From assembly GCA_964019165.1 (NCBI GenBank), contig OZ025283.1:10834481-10898480 (forward strand): a stretch of 64,000 bases of DNA, in the 5' to 3' direction. The position numbers were made by a program, and so were the translations under genes. Of the stretch, positions 1 through 11,661 are shown one piece after another; the first letter of the stretch is position 1; each line of letters starts with the position of its first letter. The notes below the pieces were generated by a model. It saw only the letters and a program-made list of their open reading frames with translations, ran no database searches and had not been told where the DNA came from. This DNA comes from Mastigias papua (Eukaryota; Cnidaria; Scyphozoa; Rhizostomeae; Mastigiidae).

Positions 1-60
1 ATATTATTATGTCCATGAGTCTCTAGCATTCTGGGTACCATGTTGTCAAATATCCCTCAT

Positions 61-1860
61 AGTTTTCGCAAGACGACAGTAGCAACCATATAGCGAAGGT
101 ACCGCGGAATAATGTATGTGGAGGGTGCGAAGTAATAAACACAATGACAGCATTTCAGCTCAGAATATGAACAAATTCTCAATTGAGATTTAACTCAATA
201 ATAATATTATATCCATGATTCTCTACTATTCTGGGTAAAATGTTGTCACATATCTCTCATAGTTTACGTAAGTCGACAGTAGCAACCATATAGCGAAAGT
301 AACGCGGAATGATGTATGTGGAGGGTACGAAGTAATAACCACAAAGACAGCATCTCAGCTCAGAATATCAACAAATCCTCAATTGAGATTTTACTCAATA
401 ATAATATTATGTCCATGATTCTCTAGCATTCTGGGTAACATGTTGTCAAATATCTCTGATAGTTTTCGCAAGACGACAGTAGCAACCATATAGCGAAGGT
501 ACCGCGGAATAATGTATGTGGAGGGTGCGAAGTAATAAACACAATGGCAGCATCTCAGCTCAGAATATCAACAAATTCTCAATTGAGATTTTACTCAATA
601 ATAATATTATGTCCATGAGTCTCTAGCATTCTGGGTAACATGTTGTCAAATATCCCTCATAGGTTTCGCAAGACGACAGTAGCAACCATATAGCGAAGGT
701 ACCGCGGAATAATGTATGTGGAGGGTGCGAAGTAATGAACACAATGGCAGCATCTCAGCTCAGAATATCAACAAATTCTCAATTGAGATTTTACTCAAGA
801 ATACTATTATATCGATGAGTCTCTACTATTCTGGGTGATATGTTCTCAAATATCTCTGATAGTTTTCGTTAGAAGACAGTAGCAGCAATATATCGATGGT
901 AACGCGGAATGATGTATGCGGAGGGTGCGAACTATTAAGCACAAAGACAGCATCTCAGCTCAGAATATCAACAAATTCTCAATTGAGGTTTTACTCAATA
1001 ATATTATTATGTCCATGAGTCTCTAGCATTCCGGGTAACATGTTGTCAAATATCCCTCATAGTTTTCGCAAGACGAAAGTAGCAACCATATAGCTAAGGT
1101 ACCGCTGAATGATGTGTGCGGAGGGTGCGAAGTAATAAGCACAAAGACAGCATTTCAGCTCAGAATATGAAAAAATTCTCAATTGAGGTTTTACTCAATA
1201 ATATTATTATGTCCATGAGTCTCTAGCATTCTGGGTAACATGTTGTCAAATATCCCTCATTGTTTTAGCAAGACGACAGTAGCAACCATATAGCGAAGGT
1301 ACCGCTGAATGATGTGTGCGGAGGGTGCGAAGTAATAAGCACAAAGACAGCATCTCAGCTCAGAATATCACCAAATTCTCAATTGAGATTTTACTCAATA
1401 ATAATATTATGTCCATGAGTCTCTAGCATTCTGGGTAACATGTTGTCAAATATCCCTCATAGTTTTCGTAAGAGGACAGTAGCACCACTAAAGGGAAGGT
1501 ACCGCTGAATGATGTATGCATAGGATGGGAAGTAATAAGCACAAAGACAGTATCTCAGCTCAGAATATGGACACATTCTCAATTGGGATTTTACTCAATA
1601 ATATTATTATGTCCATGAGTCTCTAGCATTCTGGGTAACATGTTTTCAAATATCCCTCATAATTTTTGCAAGACGACAGTAGGAACCATATAGCGAAGGT
1701 ACCGCGGAATAATGTATGTGGAGGGTGCGAAGTAATAAACACAATGACAGCATTTCAGCTCAGAATATGAACAAATTCTCCATTGAGATTTAACTCAATA
1801 ATAATATTATATCCATGATTCTCTACTATTCTGGGTAAAATGTTGTCACATATCTCTCAT
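61..1860 (+). repeat. 1800-bp higher-order unit, copy 1 (9 monomers)
   Basis: This segment matches 1861-3660 base for base except for about four substitutions that I can see (near 1346, 1671, 1781 and 1823). The unit is nine monomers long. Its right edge falls inside a monomer: 1801-1860 has the CTCTACTATT...TATCTCTCAT haplotype, while 1861 onward resumes the other haplotype exactly as at 61. That is the signature of an unequal exchange between out-of-register monomers. Confidence 0.93.
412..611 (+). repeat. Representative satellite monomer with landmarks
   Basis: One 200-bp unit taken from TCCATGA to the next TCCATGA. Landmarks in monomer numbering: CTCTAGCATTCTGGG near 10-24; AGACGACAGTAGCAACC near 60-76; overlapping palindromes GGTACC and CCGCGG at 87-96 (498-507); GGAGGGTGCGA near 110-120; CATCTCAGCTCAGAATAT near 140-157; a perfect 12-bp dyad TCTCAATTGAGA at 166-177 (577-588); then an AT-only stretch with the dyad ATAATATTAT (601-610). 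In other monomers the 12-bp dyad is replaced by TCTCAATTTCGA, which is not palindromic. The phase chosen here is arbitrary. Confidence 0.9.
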
Positions 1861-3660
1861 AGTTTTCGCAAGACGACAGTAGCAACCATATAGCGAAGGT
1901 ACCGCGGAATAATGTATGTGGAGGGTGCGAAGTAATAAACACAATGACAGCATTTCAGCTCAGAATATGAACAAATTCTCAATTGAGATTTAACTCAATA
2001 ATAATATTATATCCATGATTCTCTACTATTCTGGGTAAAATGTTGTCACATATCTCTCATAGTTTACGTAAGTCGACAGTAGCAACCATATAGCGAAAGT
2101 AACGCGGAATGATGTATGTGGAGGGTACGAAGTAATAACCACAAAGACAGCATCTCAGCTCAGAATATCAACAAATCCTCAATTGAGATTTTACTCAATA
2201 ATAATATTATGTCCATGATTCTCTAGCATTCTGGGTAACATGTTGTCAAATATCTCTGATAGTTTTCGCAAGACGACAGTAGCAACCATATAGCGAAGGT
2301 ACCGCGGAATAATGTATGTGGAGGGTGCGAAGTAATAAACACAATGGCAGCATCTCAGCTCAGAATATCAACAAATTCTCAATTGAGATTTTACTCAATA
2401 ATAATATTATGTCCATGAGTCTCTAGCATTCTGGGTAACATGTTGTCAAATATCCCTCATAGGTTTCGCAAGACGACAGTAGCAACCATATAGCGAAGGT
2501 ACCGCGGAATAATGTATGTGGAGGGTGCGAAGTAATGAACACAATGGCAGCATCTCAGCTCAGAATATCAACAAATTCTCAATTGAGATTTTACTCAAGA
2601 ATACTATTATATCGATGAGTCTCTACTATTCTGGGTGATATGTTCTCAAATATCTCTGATAGTTTTCGTTAGAAGACAGTAGCAGCAATATATCGATGGT
2701 AACGCGGAATGATGTATGCGGAGGGTGCGAACTATTAAGCACAAAGACAGCATCTCAGCTCAGAATATCAACAAATTCTCAATTGAGGTTTTACTCAATA
2801 ATATTATTATGTCCATGAGTCTCTAGCATTCCGGGTAACATGTTGTCAAATATCCCTCATAGTTTTCGCAAGACGAAAGTAGCAACCATATAGCTAAGGT
2901 ACCGCTGAATGATGTGTGCGGAGGGTGCGAAGTAATAAGCACAAAGACAGCATTTCAGCTCAGAATATGAAAAAATTCTCAATTGAGGTTTTACTCAATA
3001 ATATTATTATGTCCATGAGTCTCTAGCATTCTGGGTAACATGTTGTCAAATATCCCTCATTGTTTTAGCAAGACGACAGTAGCAACCATATAGCGAAGGT
3101 ACCGCTGAATGATGTGTGCGGAGGGTGCGAAGTAATAAGCACAAAGACAGCATCTCAGCTCAGAATCTCACCAAATTCTCAATTGAGATTTTACTCAATA
3201 ATAATATTATGTCCATGAGTCTCTAGCATTCTGGGTAACATGTTGTCAAATATCCCTCATAGTTTTCGTAAGAGGACAGTAGCACCACTAAAGGGAAGGT
3301 ACCGCTGAATGATGTATGCATAGGATGGGAAGTAATAAGCACAAAGACAGTATCTCAGCTCAGAATATGGACACATTCTCAATTGGGATTTTACTCAATA
3401 ATATTATTATGTCCATGAGTCTCTAGCATTCTGGGTAACATGTTTTCAAATATCCCTCATAGTTTTTGCAAGACGACAGTAGGAACCATATAGCGAAGGT
3501 ACCGCGGAATAATGTATGTGGAGGGTGCGAAGTAATAAACACAATGACAGCATTTCAGCTCAGAATATGAACAAATTCTCAATTGAGATTTAACTCAATA
3601 ATAATATTATATCCATGATTCTCCACTATTCTGGGTAAAATGTTGTCACATATCTCTCAT
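1861..3660 (+). repeat. 1800-bp higher-order unit, copy 2
   Basis: Direct tandem copy of 61-1860 at about 99.8% identity by eye. After 3660 the sequence does not start a third cycle but continues in the CTCTACTATT-type monomer through TTTACGTAAGTCGACAG, which is the uninterrupted form of the monomer that is chimeric at 1801-2000. Confidence 0.93.
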
Positions 3661-6600
3661 AGTTTACGTAAGTCGACAGTAGCAACCATATAGCGAAAGT
3701 AACGCGGAATGATGTATGCGGAGGTTACGAAGTAATAACCACAAAGACAGCATCTCAGCTCAGAATATCAACAAATTCTCAATTGAGATTTTACTCAATA
3801 ATAATATTATGTCCATGAGTCTCTAGCATTCTGGGTAACATGTTGTCAAATATCCCTCATTGTTTTAGCAAGAAGACAGTAGCAACCATTTAGCGAAGGT
3901 ACCGCTGAATGATGTGTGCGGAGGGTGCGAAGTAATAAGCACAAAGACAGCATCTCAGCTCAGAATATCAACAAATTCTCAATTCAGATTTTACTCAATA
4001 ATAATATTATGTCCATGAGTCTCTAGCATTCTGGGTAACATGTTGTCAAATATCCCTCATAGTTTTCGTAAGAGGACAGTAGCACCACTAAAGGGAAGGT
4101 ACCGCTGAATGATGTATGCGGAGGATGGGAAGTAATAAGCACAAAGACAGCATCTCAGCTCAGAATATCAACAAATTCTCAATTAAGATTTTACTCAATA
4201 ATAATATTATGTCCATAATTCTCTAGCATTCTGGGTAACATGTTGTCAAATATCCCTCATAGTTTTCGTAAGAGGACAGTAGCACCACTAAAGGGAAGGT
4301 ACCGCTGAATGATGTATGCGGAGGGTGCGAAGTAATAAGCACAAAGACAGTATCTCAGCTCAGAATATGGACACATTCTCAATTGGGATTTTACTCAATA
4401 ATATTATTATGTCCATGAGTCTCTAGCATTCTGGGTAACATGTTTTCAAATATCCCTCATAGTTTTTGCAAGACGACAGTAGGAACCATATAGCGAAGGT
4501 ACCGCGGAATAATGTATGTGGAGGGTGCGAAGTAATAAACACAATGACAGGATTTCAGCTCAGAATATGAACAAATTCTCAATTGAGATTCAACTCAATA
4601 ATAATATTATACACATGATTCTCTACTATTCTGGGTAAAATGTTGTCACATATCTCTCATAGCTTACGTAAGTCGACAGTAGCAACCATATAGCGAAAGT
4701 AACGCGGAATGATGTATGCGGAGGGTACGAAGTAATAACCACAAAGACAGCATCTCAGCTCAGAATATCAACAAATTCTCAATTGAGATTTTACTCAATA
4801 ATACTATTATATCGATGAGTCTCTACTATTCTGGGTGAAATGTTCTCAAATACCTCTGATAGTTTTCGTTAGAAGACAGTAGCAGCAATATATCGATGGT
4901 AACGCGGAATGATGTATGCGGAGGGTGCGAAGTAATAAGCACAAAGACAGCATTTCAGCTCAGAATATGAACAAATTCTCAATTGAGGTTTTACTCAATA
5001 ATATTATTATGTCCATGAGTCTCTAGCATTCTGGGTAACATGTTGTCAAATATCCCTCATTGTTTTAGCAAGACGACAGTAGCAACCATATAGCGAAGGT
5101 ACCGCTGAATGATGTATGCGGAGGGTGCGAAGTAATAAGCACAAAGACAGCATCTCAGCTCAGAATATCAACAAATTCTCAATTGAGATTTTACTCAATA
5201 ATAATATTATGTCCATGAGTCTCTAGCATTCTGGGTAACATGTTGTCAAATATCCCTCATAGTTCTCGCAAGACGACATTAGCAACAGTATAGCGAAGAT
5301 AACGCGGAATGATGTATGCGGAGGGTGCGAAGTAATAACGACACAGACAGCATCTCAGCTCAGAATATCAACAAATTCTCAATTTCGACTTGTCTCAATA
5401 ATATTATTATGTCCATGATTCTCTACTATTCTGGGTAAAATGTTTTCAAAAATCCCTCATAGTGGTCGTAGGACGACAGTAGCAACCATATAACGAAGGT
5501 ACCGTGGACTAATGTATGCGGAGGGTGCGAAGTAATAAACACAATGACAGCATCTCAGCTCAGAATATGCACAATTTCTCAATTGAGATTTTATTCAATA
5601 ATAGTATTATGTCCATGAGTCTCTAGCATTCTGGGTAACATGTTGTCAAATATCCCTCATAGTTTTTGCAAGACGACAGTGGCAACCATATAGCGAAGTA
5701 CCGCTGAATGATGTATGCGGAGGGTGCTAAGTAATAAGGAGAAAGACAGCATCTCAGCTCAGAATATGAACAAATTCTCAATTTCGATTTTACTCAATAA
5801 TAATATTATATCCATGAGTCTCTACTATTCTGCGTGACATGTTGTCACATATCTCTCATAGTTTACGTAAGTCGACAGTAGCACCCATATAGCGACAGTA
5901 ACGCGGAATGATGTATGCGGAGGGTACGAAGTAATAACCACGAAGACAGCATCTCAGCTCAGAATATCAACAAATTCTCAATTGAGATTTTACTCAATAA
6001 TAATATTATGTCCATGAGTCTCTAGCATTCTGGGTAACATGTTGTCAAATATCCCTCATAGGTTTCGCAAGACGACAGTAGCAACCATATAGCGAAGGTA
6101 CCGCGGAATAATGTATGTGGAGGGTGCGAAGTAATAAGCACAAAGACAGCATTTCAGCTCAGAATATCAAGAAATTCTAAATTGAGATTTTACTCAATAA
6201 TATTATTATATCCATGAGTCTCTACTATTCTGGGTGAAATGTTTTCACATATCTCTGATAGTTTTCGTAAGAGGACAGTAGCAACAATATATCGATGGTA
6301 ACGCAGAATGATGTATGCGGAGGGTGCGAACTAATAGGCACGAAGACAGCATCTCAGCTCAGAATATCAACACATTCTCAATTGAGATTTTTACTCAATA
6401 ATAATATTATCTCCTTGACTCTCTACTATTACGTGTAAAATGGTGTCACATATCTCTGATAGTGTACGTAAGACGACAGTAGCAACCATATAGCGAACGT
6501 AACGCGGAATGATGTATGCGCGGGGTGCGAAATAATAAGCAGACACACAGCATCTCAGCTCAGAATATGAACAACTTCTCAATTGAGATGTTACTCAATA

Positions 6601-7940
6601 ATATTATTATGTCCATGAGTCTCTAGCATTCTGGGTAACATGTTGTCAAATATCCCTTATAGTTTTCGCAACACGACAGTAGCAACCATATAGCGAAGGT
6701 ACCGCTGAATGATGTATGAGGAGGGTGCGACGTAATAAGAACAAAGACAGCATCTCAGCTCAGACTATCAACAAATTCTCAATTGAGATTTTATTAAATA
6801 ATAATATTATATCCATGATTCTCTACTATTCTAGGTAAAATGTTTTCAAGTATCTCTCATAGTTTACGTAGGTCGACAGTAGCAACCATATACCGAACGT
6901 AACGCGGAATGATGTATGCGGAGGGTACGAAGTAATAACAACAAAGACAGCATCTCAGCTCAGAATATCAATAAATTCTCAGTTGAGATGTTACTCAGCA
7001 ATAATGGTATGTCCATGATTCTCTACTATTCTGGGTAAAATGTTGTCAAATATCCCTCATAGTTGTCGTAAGACGACAGTAGCAACGAATATAGCTATGG
7101 TACCGCGGATAGATGTATGCGGAGGGTGCGATGTAATAAGCACAAAGACAGCATCTCAGCTCAGAAGATCAACAAATTCTCACTTTCGATTTTACTCAAT
7201 AATATTATTATGTCCATGGTTCTCTAGCATTCTGGGTAACATGTTGTCAAATATCCCTCATAGTTTTCGTAAGACGACAGTAGCAACCATATATCGAGGG
7301 TACCGCGGAATAATGTATGCGGTGGGTGCGAAGTAATAAGCACAAAGAGAGCATCTCAGCTCAGAATATGAACACATTCTCAATTGAGATTTTACTCAAT
7401 AATAATATTATGTCGATGATTTTCTAGCATTCCGTTTACAATGTTTTCAAATATCCCTCATAGTTTTCGTAAGACGACAGTAGCAACCATATATCGAGGG
7501 TACCGCGGAATAATGTATGCGGAGGGTGCGAAGTAATAAGCACAAAGGCAGCATCTCAGCTCAGAATATCAACACATTCTCAATTTCGAGTTTACTCAAT
7601 AATAATATTATATCCATTTCTCTCTACTGTTCCGTGTAAAATGGTTTCACATATCTCTCATAGTTTTCGTAAGACAACAGTAGCAACCATATATCGAGGG
7701 TACCGCGGAATAATGTATGCGGTGGGTGCGAAGTAATACGCAGAAAGACAGCATCTCAGCTCAGAATATCAACAAATTCTCAATTTCGCTTTTACTCAAT
7801 AATATTATTATGTCCATGATTCTCTAGCATTCTGGGTAACATGTTGTCAAATATCCCTCAGAGTTTTCATAAGACGACAGTAGCAACCATATAGCGAAGG
7901 TACCGCGGAATGATGTATGCGGAGGGTGCGACGTAATAAG
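1861..7940 (+). repeat. Long segmental duplication, left copy
   Basis: Aligns to 11662-16740. The offset is 9801 until about 4390, 9001 from about 5200 to about 7060, and 8800 from about 7262 to about 7940. The left copy therefore holds 800 bp (four monomers, about 4391-5200) and 201 bp (one monomer, about 7061-7261) that the right copy lacks. Rare private variants match in both copies, for example TCTCCTTGACTCTCTACTA near 6410 and 15411, and ATAATGGTATGTCC near 7001 and 16002. Similarity to the right copy also continues upstream of 1861 in shifted register because of the 1800-bp cycle. Confidence 0.88.
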
Positions 7941-8400
7941 AACAAAGACAGCATCTCAGCTCAGAATATGAAGAAATTCTCAATTGAGAGGTTACTCACT
8001 AAAAATATTATGTCCATGATTCTCTACTACTCTGGGTGAAATGTTATAAAATATCCCTCATAGATGTCATAAGACGAGAGCAGCAACCATATAGCGAAGG
8101 TACTGACCAATGATGTATGCGGAGGGTGCGAAGTAATAAGCACAAAGACAGCATCTCAGCTCAGAATATAAATAAATTCTCAAATTCAATTTTACTCAAT
8201 ACTAATATTATATCCATGATTCTCTACTATTCTGGGTAAAATGTTTTCAAATATCTCTCATAGTTGTCGTAAGAGGACAGTAGCAACGATATAGCGACGG
8301 TAACCCGAAATGATGTATGTGGAGGGTGCGAAGTAATAAGCACAAAGACAGCATCTCAGCCCAGACTATGCACAAATTCTCAGTGTCGATTTTACTCAAT

Positions 8401-9600
8401 AATACTAGTATATCCATGATTCTCTACTATTCTGGGTTAAATGTTTTCAAATATCTCTGATAGTTTTCGTAAGAGGACAGTAGCAACAATATATCGATGG
8501 TAACGCGGAACGATGTATGCGGAGGGTGCGAAGTAATAAGCACAAAGACAGTATCTCAGCTCAGAATATGGACAAATTCTCAATTGGGATTTTACTCAAT
8601 AATATTATTATGTCCATGAGTCTCTAGCATTCTGGGTAACATGTTATCAAATATCCCTCATAGTTTTTGCAAGATGACAGTAGCAACCATATAGCGAAGG
8701 TACCGCTGATTGATGTATGCTGAGGGTGCGAAGTAATAAGCACAACGGCAGCATCTCAGCTCAGAATATCACCAAATTCTCAATTGAGATTTTACTCAAT
8801 AATAATATTATATCCATGATTCTCTACTATTCTGGGTAAAATGTTGTCACACATCTCTCATAGTTTACGTAAGTCGATAGTAGCAACCATATAGCGAAGG
8901 TAACGCGGAATGATGTATGCGGAGGGTGCGAAGTAATAAGCACAAAGACAGCATCTCAGCTCAGAACACCAACAAACTCTCAATTGAGATTTTACTCAAT
9001 AATAATATTATATCCATGAGTCTCTACTAGTCTGGGTAAAATGTTTTCAAATATCTCTGATAGTTTTCGTACGAGGACAGTAGCAACAATATATCGATGG
9101 TAACGCGGAACGATGTATGCGGAGGGTGCGAAGTAATAAGCACAAAGACAGTATCTCAGCTCAGAATATGGACAAAGTCTCAATTGGGATTGTACTCAAT
9201 AATATTATTATGTCCATGAATCTCTAGCATTCTGGGTAACATGTTTTCAAATATCCCTCATAGTTTTTGCAAGACGACAGTAGCAACCATATAGCGAAGG
9301 TACCGCTGATTGATGTATGCTGAGGGTGCGACGTAATAGGCACAAGGACAGCATCTCAGCTCAGAATATCGCCAAATTCTCAATTGAGATTTTACTCAAT
9401 ACTAATATTATATCCATGATTCTCTACTATTCTGTGTAAAATGTTGTCACATATCTCTCATAGTTTACGTAAGTCGACAGTAGCAACCATATAGCGAAAG
9501 TAACGCGGAGCGATGTATGCGGAGGGTACGAAGTAATAACCACAAAGACAGCATCTCAGCTCAGAATATCAACAAATTCTCAATTGAGATTTTACTCAAT
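8401..9600 (+). repeat. Three-monomer (600-bp) tandem duplication
   Basis: 8401-9000 and 9001-9600 align at offset 600 with scattered substitutions. Shared markers are CAATATATCGATGGTAACG, GTATCTCAGCTCAGAATATG and CAATTGGGATT. The copies are visibly more diverged than the 1800-bp pair, so this is an older exchange. Confidence 0.8.
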
Positions 9601-10200
9601 AATAATATTATGTCCCTGAGTCTCTAGCATTCTGGGTAACATGTTGTCAAATATCCCTCATAGTTTTCGCAAGACGACAGTAGCAACCATATAGCGAAGG
9701 TACCGCGGAATAATGTATGTGGAGGGTGCGAAGTAATAAACACAATGACAGCATTTCAGCTCAGAATATGAACAAATTCTCAATTGAGGTTTTACTCAAT
9801 AATATTATTATGTCCATGATTCTCTACTATTCTGGGTAAAATATTTAGAAATGTCCCTCATAGTTATCGTAAGACGACAGTAGCAACCATATAGCGAAGG
9901 TACCGCGGAATAATGTATGTGGAGGGTGCGAAGTAATAAACACAATGACAGCATTTCAGCTCAGAATATGAACAAATTCTCAATTGAGGTTTTACTCAAT
10001 AATATTATTATGTCCATGAGTCTCTAGCATTCTGGGTAACATGTTGTCAACTATCCCTCATAGTTTTCGCAAGACGACAGTAGCAACTATATAGCGAAGG
10101 TACCGCTGAATGATGTGTGCGGAGGGTGCGAAGTAATAAGCACAAAGACAGCATCTCAGCTCAGAATATGAACAAATTCTCAATTAAGATATTACTCAAT

Positions 10201-10600
10201 AATAATATTATGTCCATGAGTCTCTAGCATTCTGGGTAACATGTTGTCAAATATCCCTCATAGTTTTCGTAAGAGGACAGTAGCACCACTAAAGGGAAGG
10301 TACCGCTGAATGATGTATGCGGAGGGTGGGAAGTAATAAGCACAAAGACAGCATCTCAGCTCAGAATATCAACAAATTCTCAATTAAGATTTTACTCAAT
10401 AATAATATTATGTCCATGAGTCTCTAGCATTCTGGGTAACATGTTGTCAAATATCCCTCATAGTTTTCGTAAGAGGACAGTAGCACCACTAAAGGGAAGG
10501 TACCGCTGAATGATGTATGCGGAGGGTGCGAAGTAATAAGCACAAAGACAGCATCTCAGCTCAGAATATGAGCAAATTCTCAATTGAGATTTTACTCAAT
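10201..10600 (+). repeat. Tandem pair of CACCACTAAAGGG-type monomers
   Basis: Two adjacent monomers share the rare string CACCACTAAAGGGAAGG in place of the usual CAACCATATAGCGAAGG. The same private variant occurs near 1481, 3281, 4081, 4281, 11481, 13081, 13881 and 14081, and I did not see it after about 14.1 kb. It marks a monomer lineage restricted to the left part of the array. Confidence 0.82.
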
Positions 10601-11661
10601 AATATTATTATGTCCATGATTCTCTACTATTCTGGGTAAAATATTTAGAAATGTCCCTCATAGGTTTCGTAAGACGACAGTAGGAACCATATAGCGAAGG
10701 TACCGCGGAATAATGTATGTGGAGGGTGCGAAGTAATAAACACAATGACAGCATTTCAGCTCAGAATATGAACAAATTCTCAATTGAGGGTTTACTCAAT
10801 AATATTATTATGTCCATGAGTCTCTAATATTCTGGGTGACATGTTCTCAACTATCTCTGATAGTTTTCGTAAGAGGACAGTAGTGACAATATGGCGAAGG
10901 TAACGCGGAATGATGTATGCGGAGGGTACGAACTAATAAGCACAAAGACAGCATCTCAGCTCAGAATATGAACAAATTCTCCATTGAGGTTTTACTCAAT
11001 AATATTATTATGTCCATGAGTCTCTAGCATTCTGGGTACCATGTTGTCAAATATCCCTCATAGTTTTCGCAAGACGACAGTAGCAACCATATAGCGAAGG
11101 TACCGCTGAATGATGTGTGCGGAGGGTGCGAAGTAATAAGCACAAAGACAGCATCTCAGCTCAGAATATCACCAACTTCTCAATTCAGATTTTACTCAAT
11201 AATAATATTATGTCCATGAGTGTCTAGCATTCTGGGTAACATGTTGTCAAATATCCCTCATTGTTTTAGCAAGACAACAGTAGCAACCATATAGCGAAGG
11301 TACCGCTGAATGATGTGTGCGGAGGGTGCGACGTAATAAGCACAAAGACAGCATCTCAGCTCAGAATATCACCAAATTCTCAATTCAGATTTTACTCAAT
11401 AATAATATTATGTCCATAAGTCTCTAGCATTCTGGGTAACATGTTGTCAAATATCCCTCATAGTTTTCGTAAGAGGACAGTAGCACCACTAAAGGGAAGG
11501 TACCGCTGAATGATGTATGCGGGGGGTGCCAAGTAATAACCACAAAGACAGTATCTCAGCTCAGAATATGGACACATTCTCAATTCGGATTTTACTCAAT
11601 AATATTATTATGTACATGAGTCTCTAGCATTCTGGGTAACATGTTTTCAAATATCCCTCAT

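Noticed and set aside
60..100. CENP-B box-like motif in TTTTCGTAAGACGACAG
   Set aside because: TTCG and the central A fit the known CENP-B box pattern, but the required CGGG is replaced by ACAG, so it does not qualify.
412..611. Hammerhead ribozyme in the satellite, as in some animal satellites
   Set aside because: I looked on both strands of the monomer for the CTGATGA and GAAAC core and did not find them in the required arrangement.
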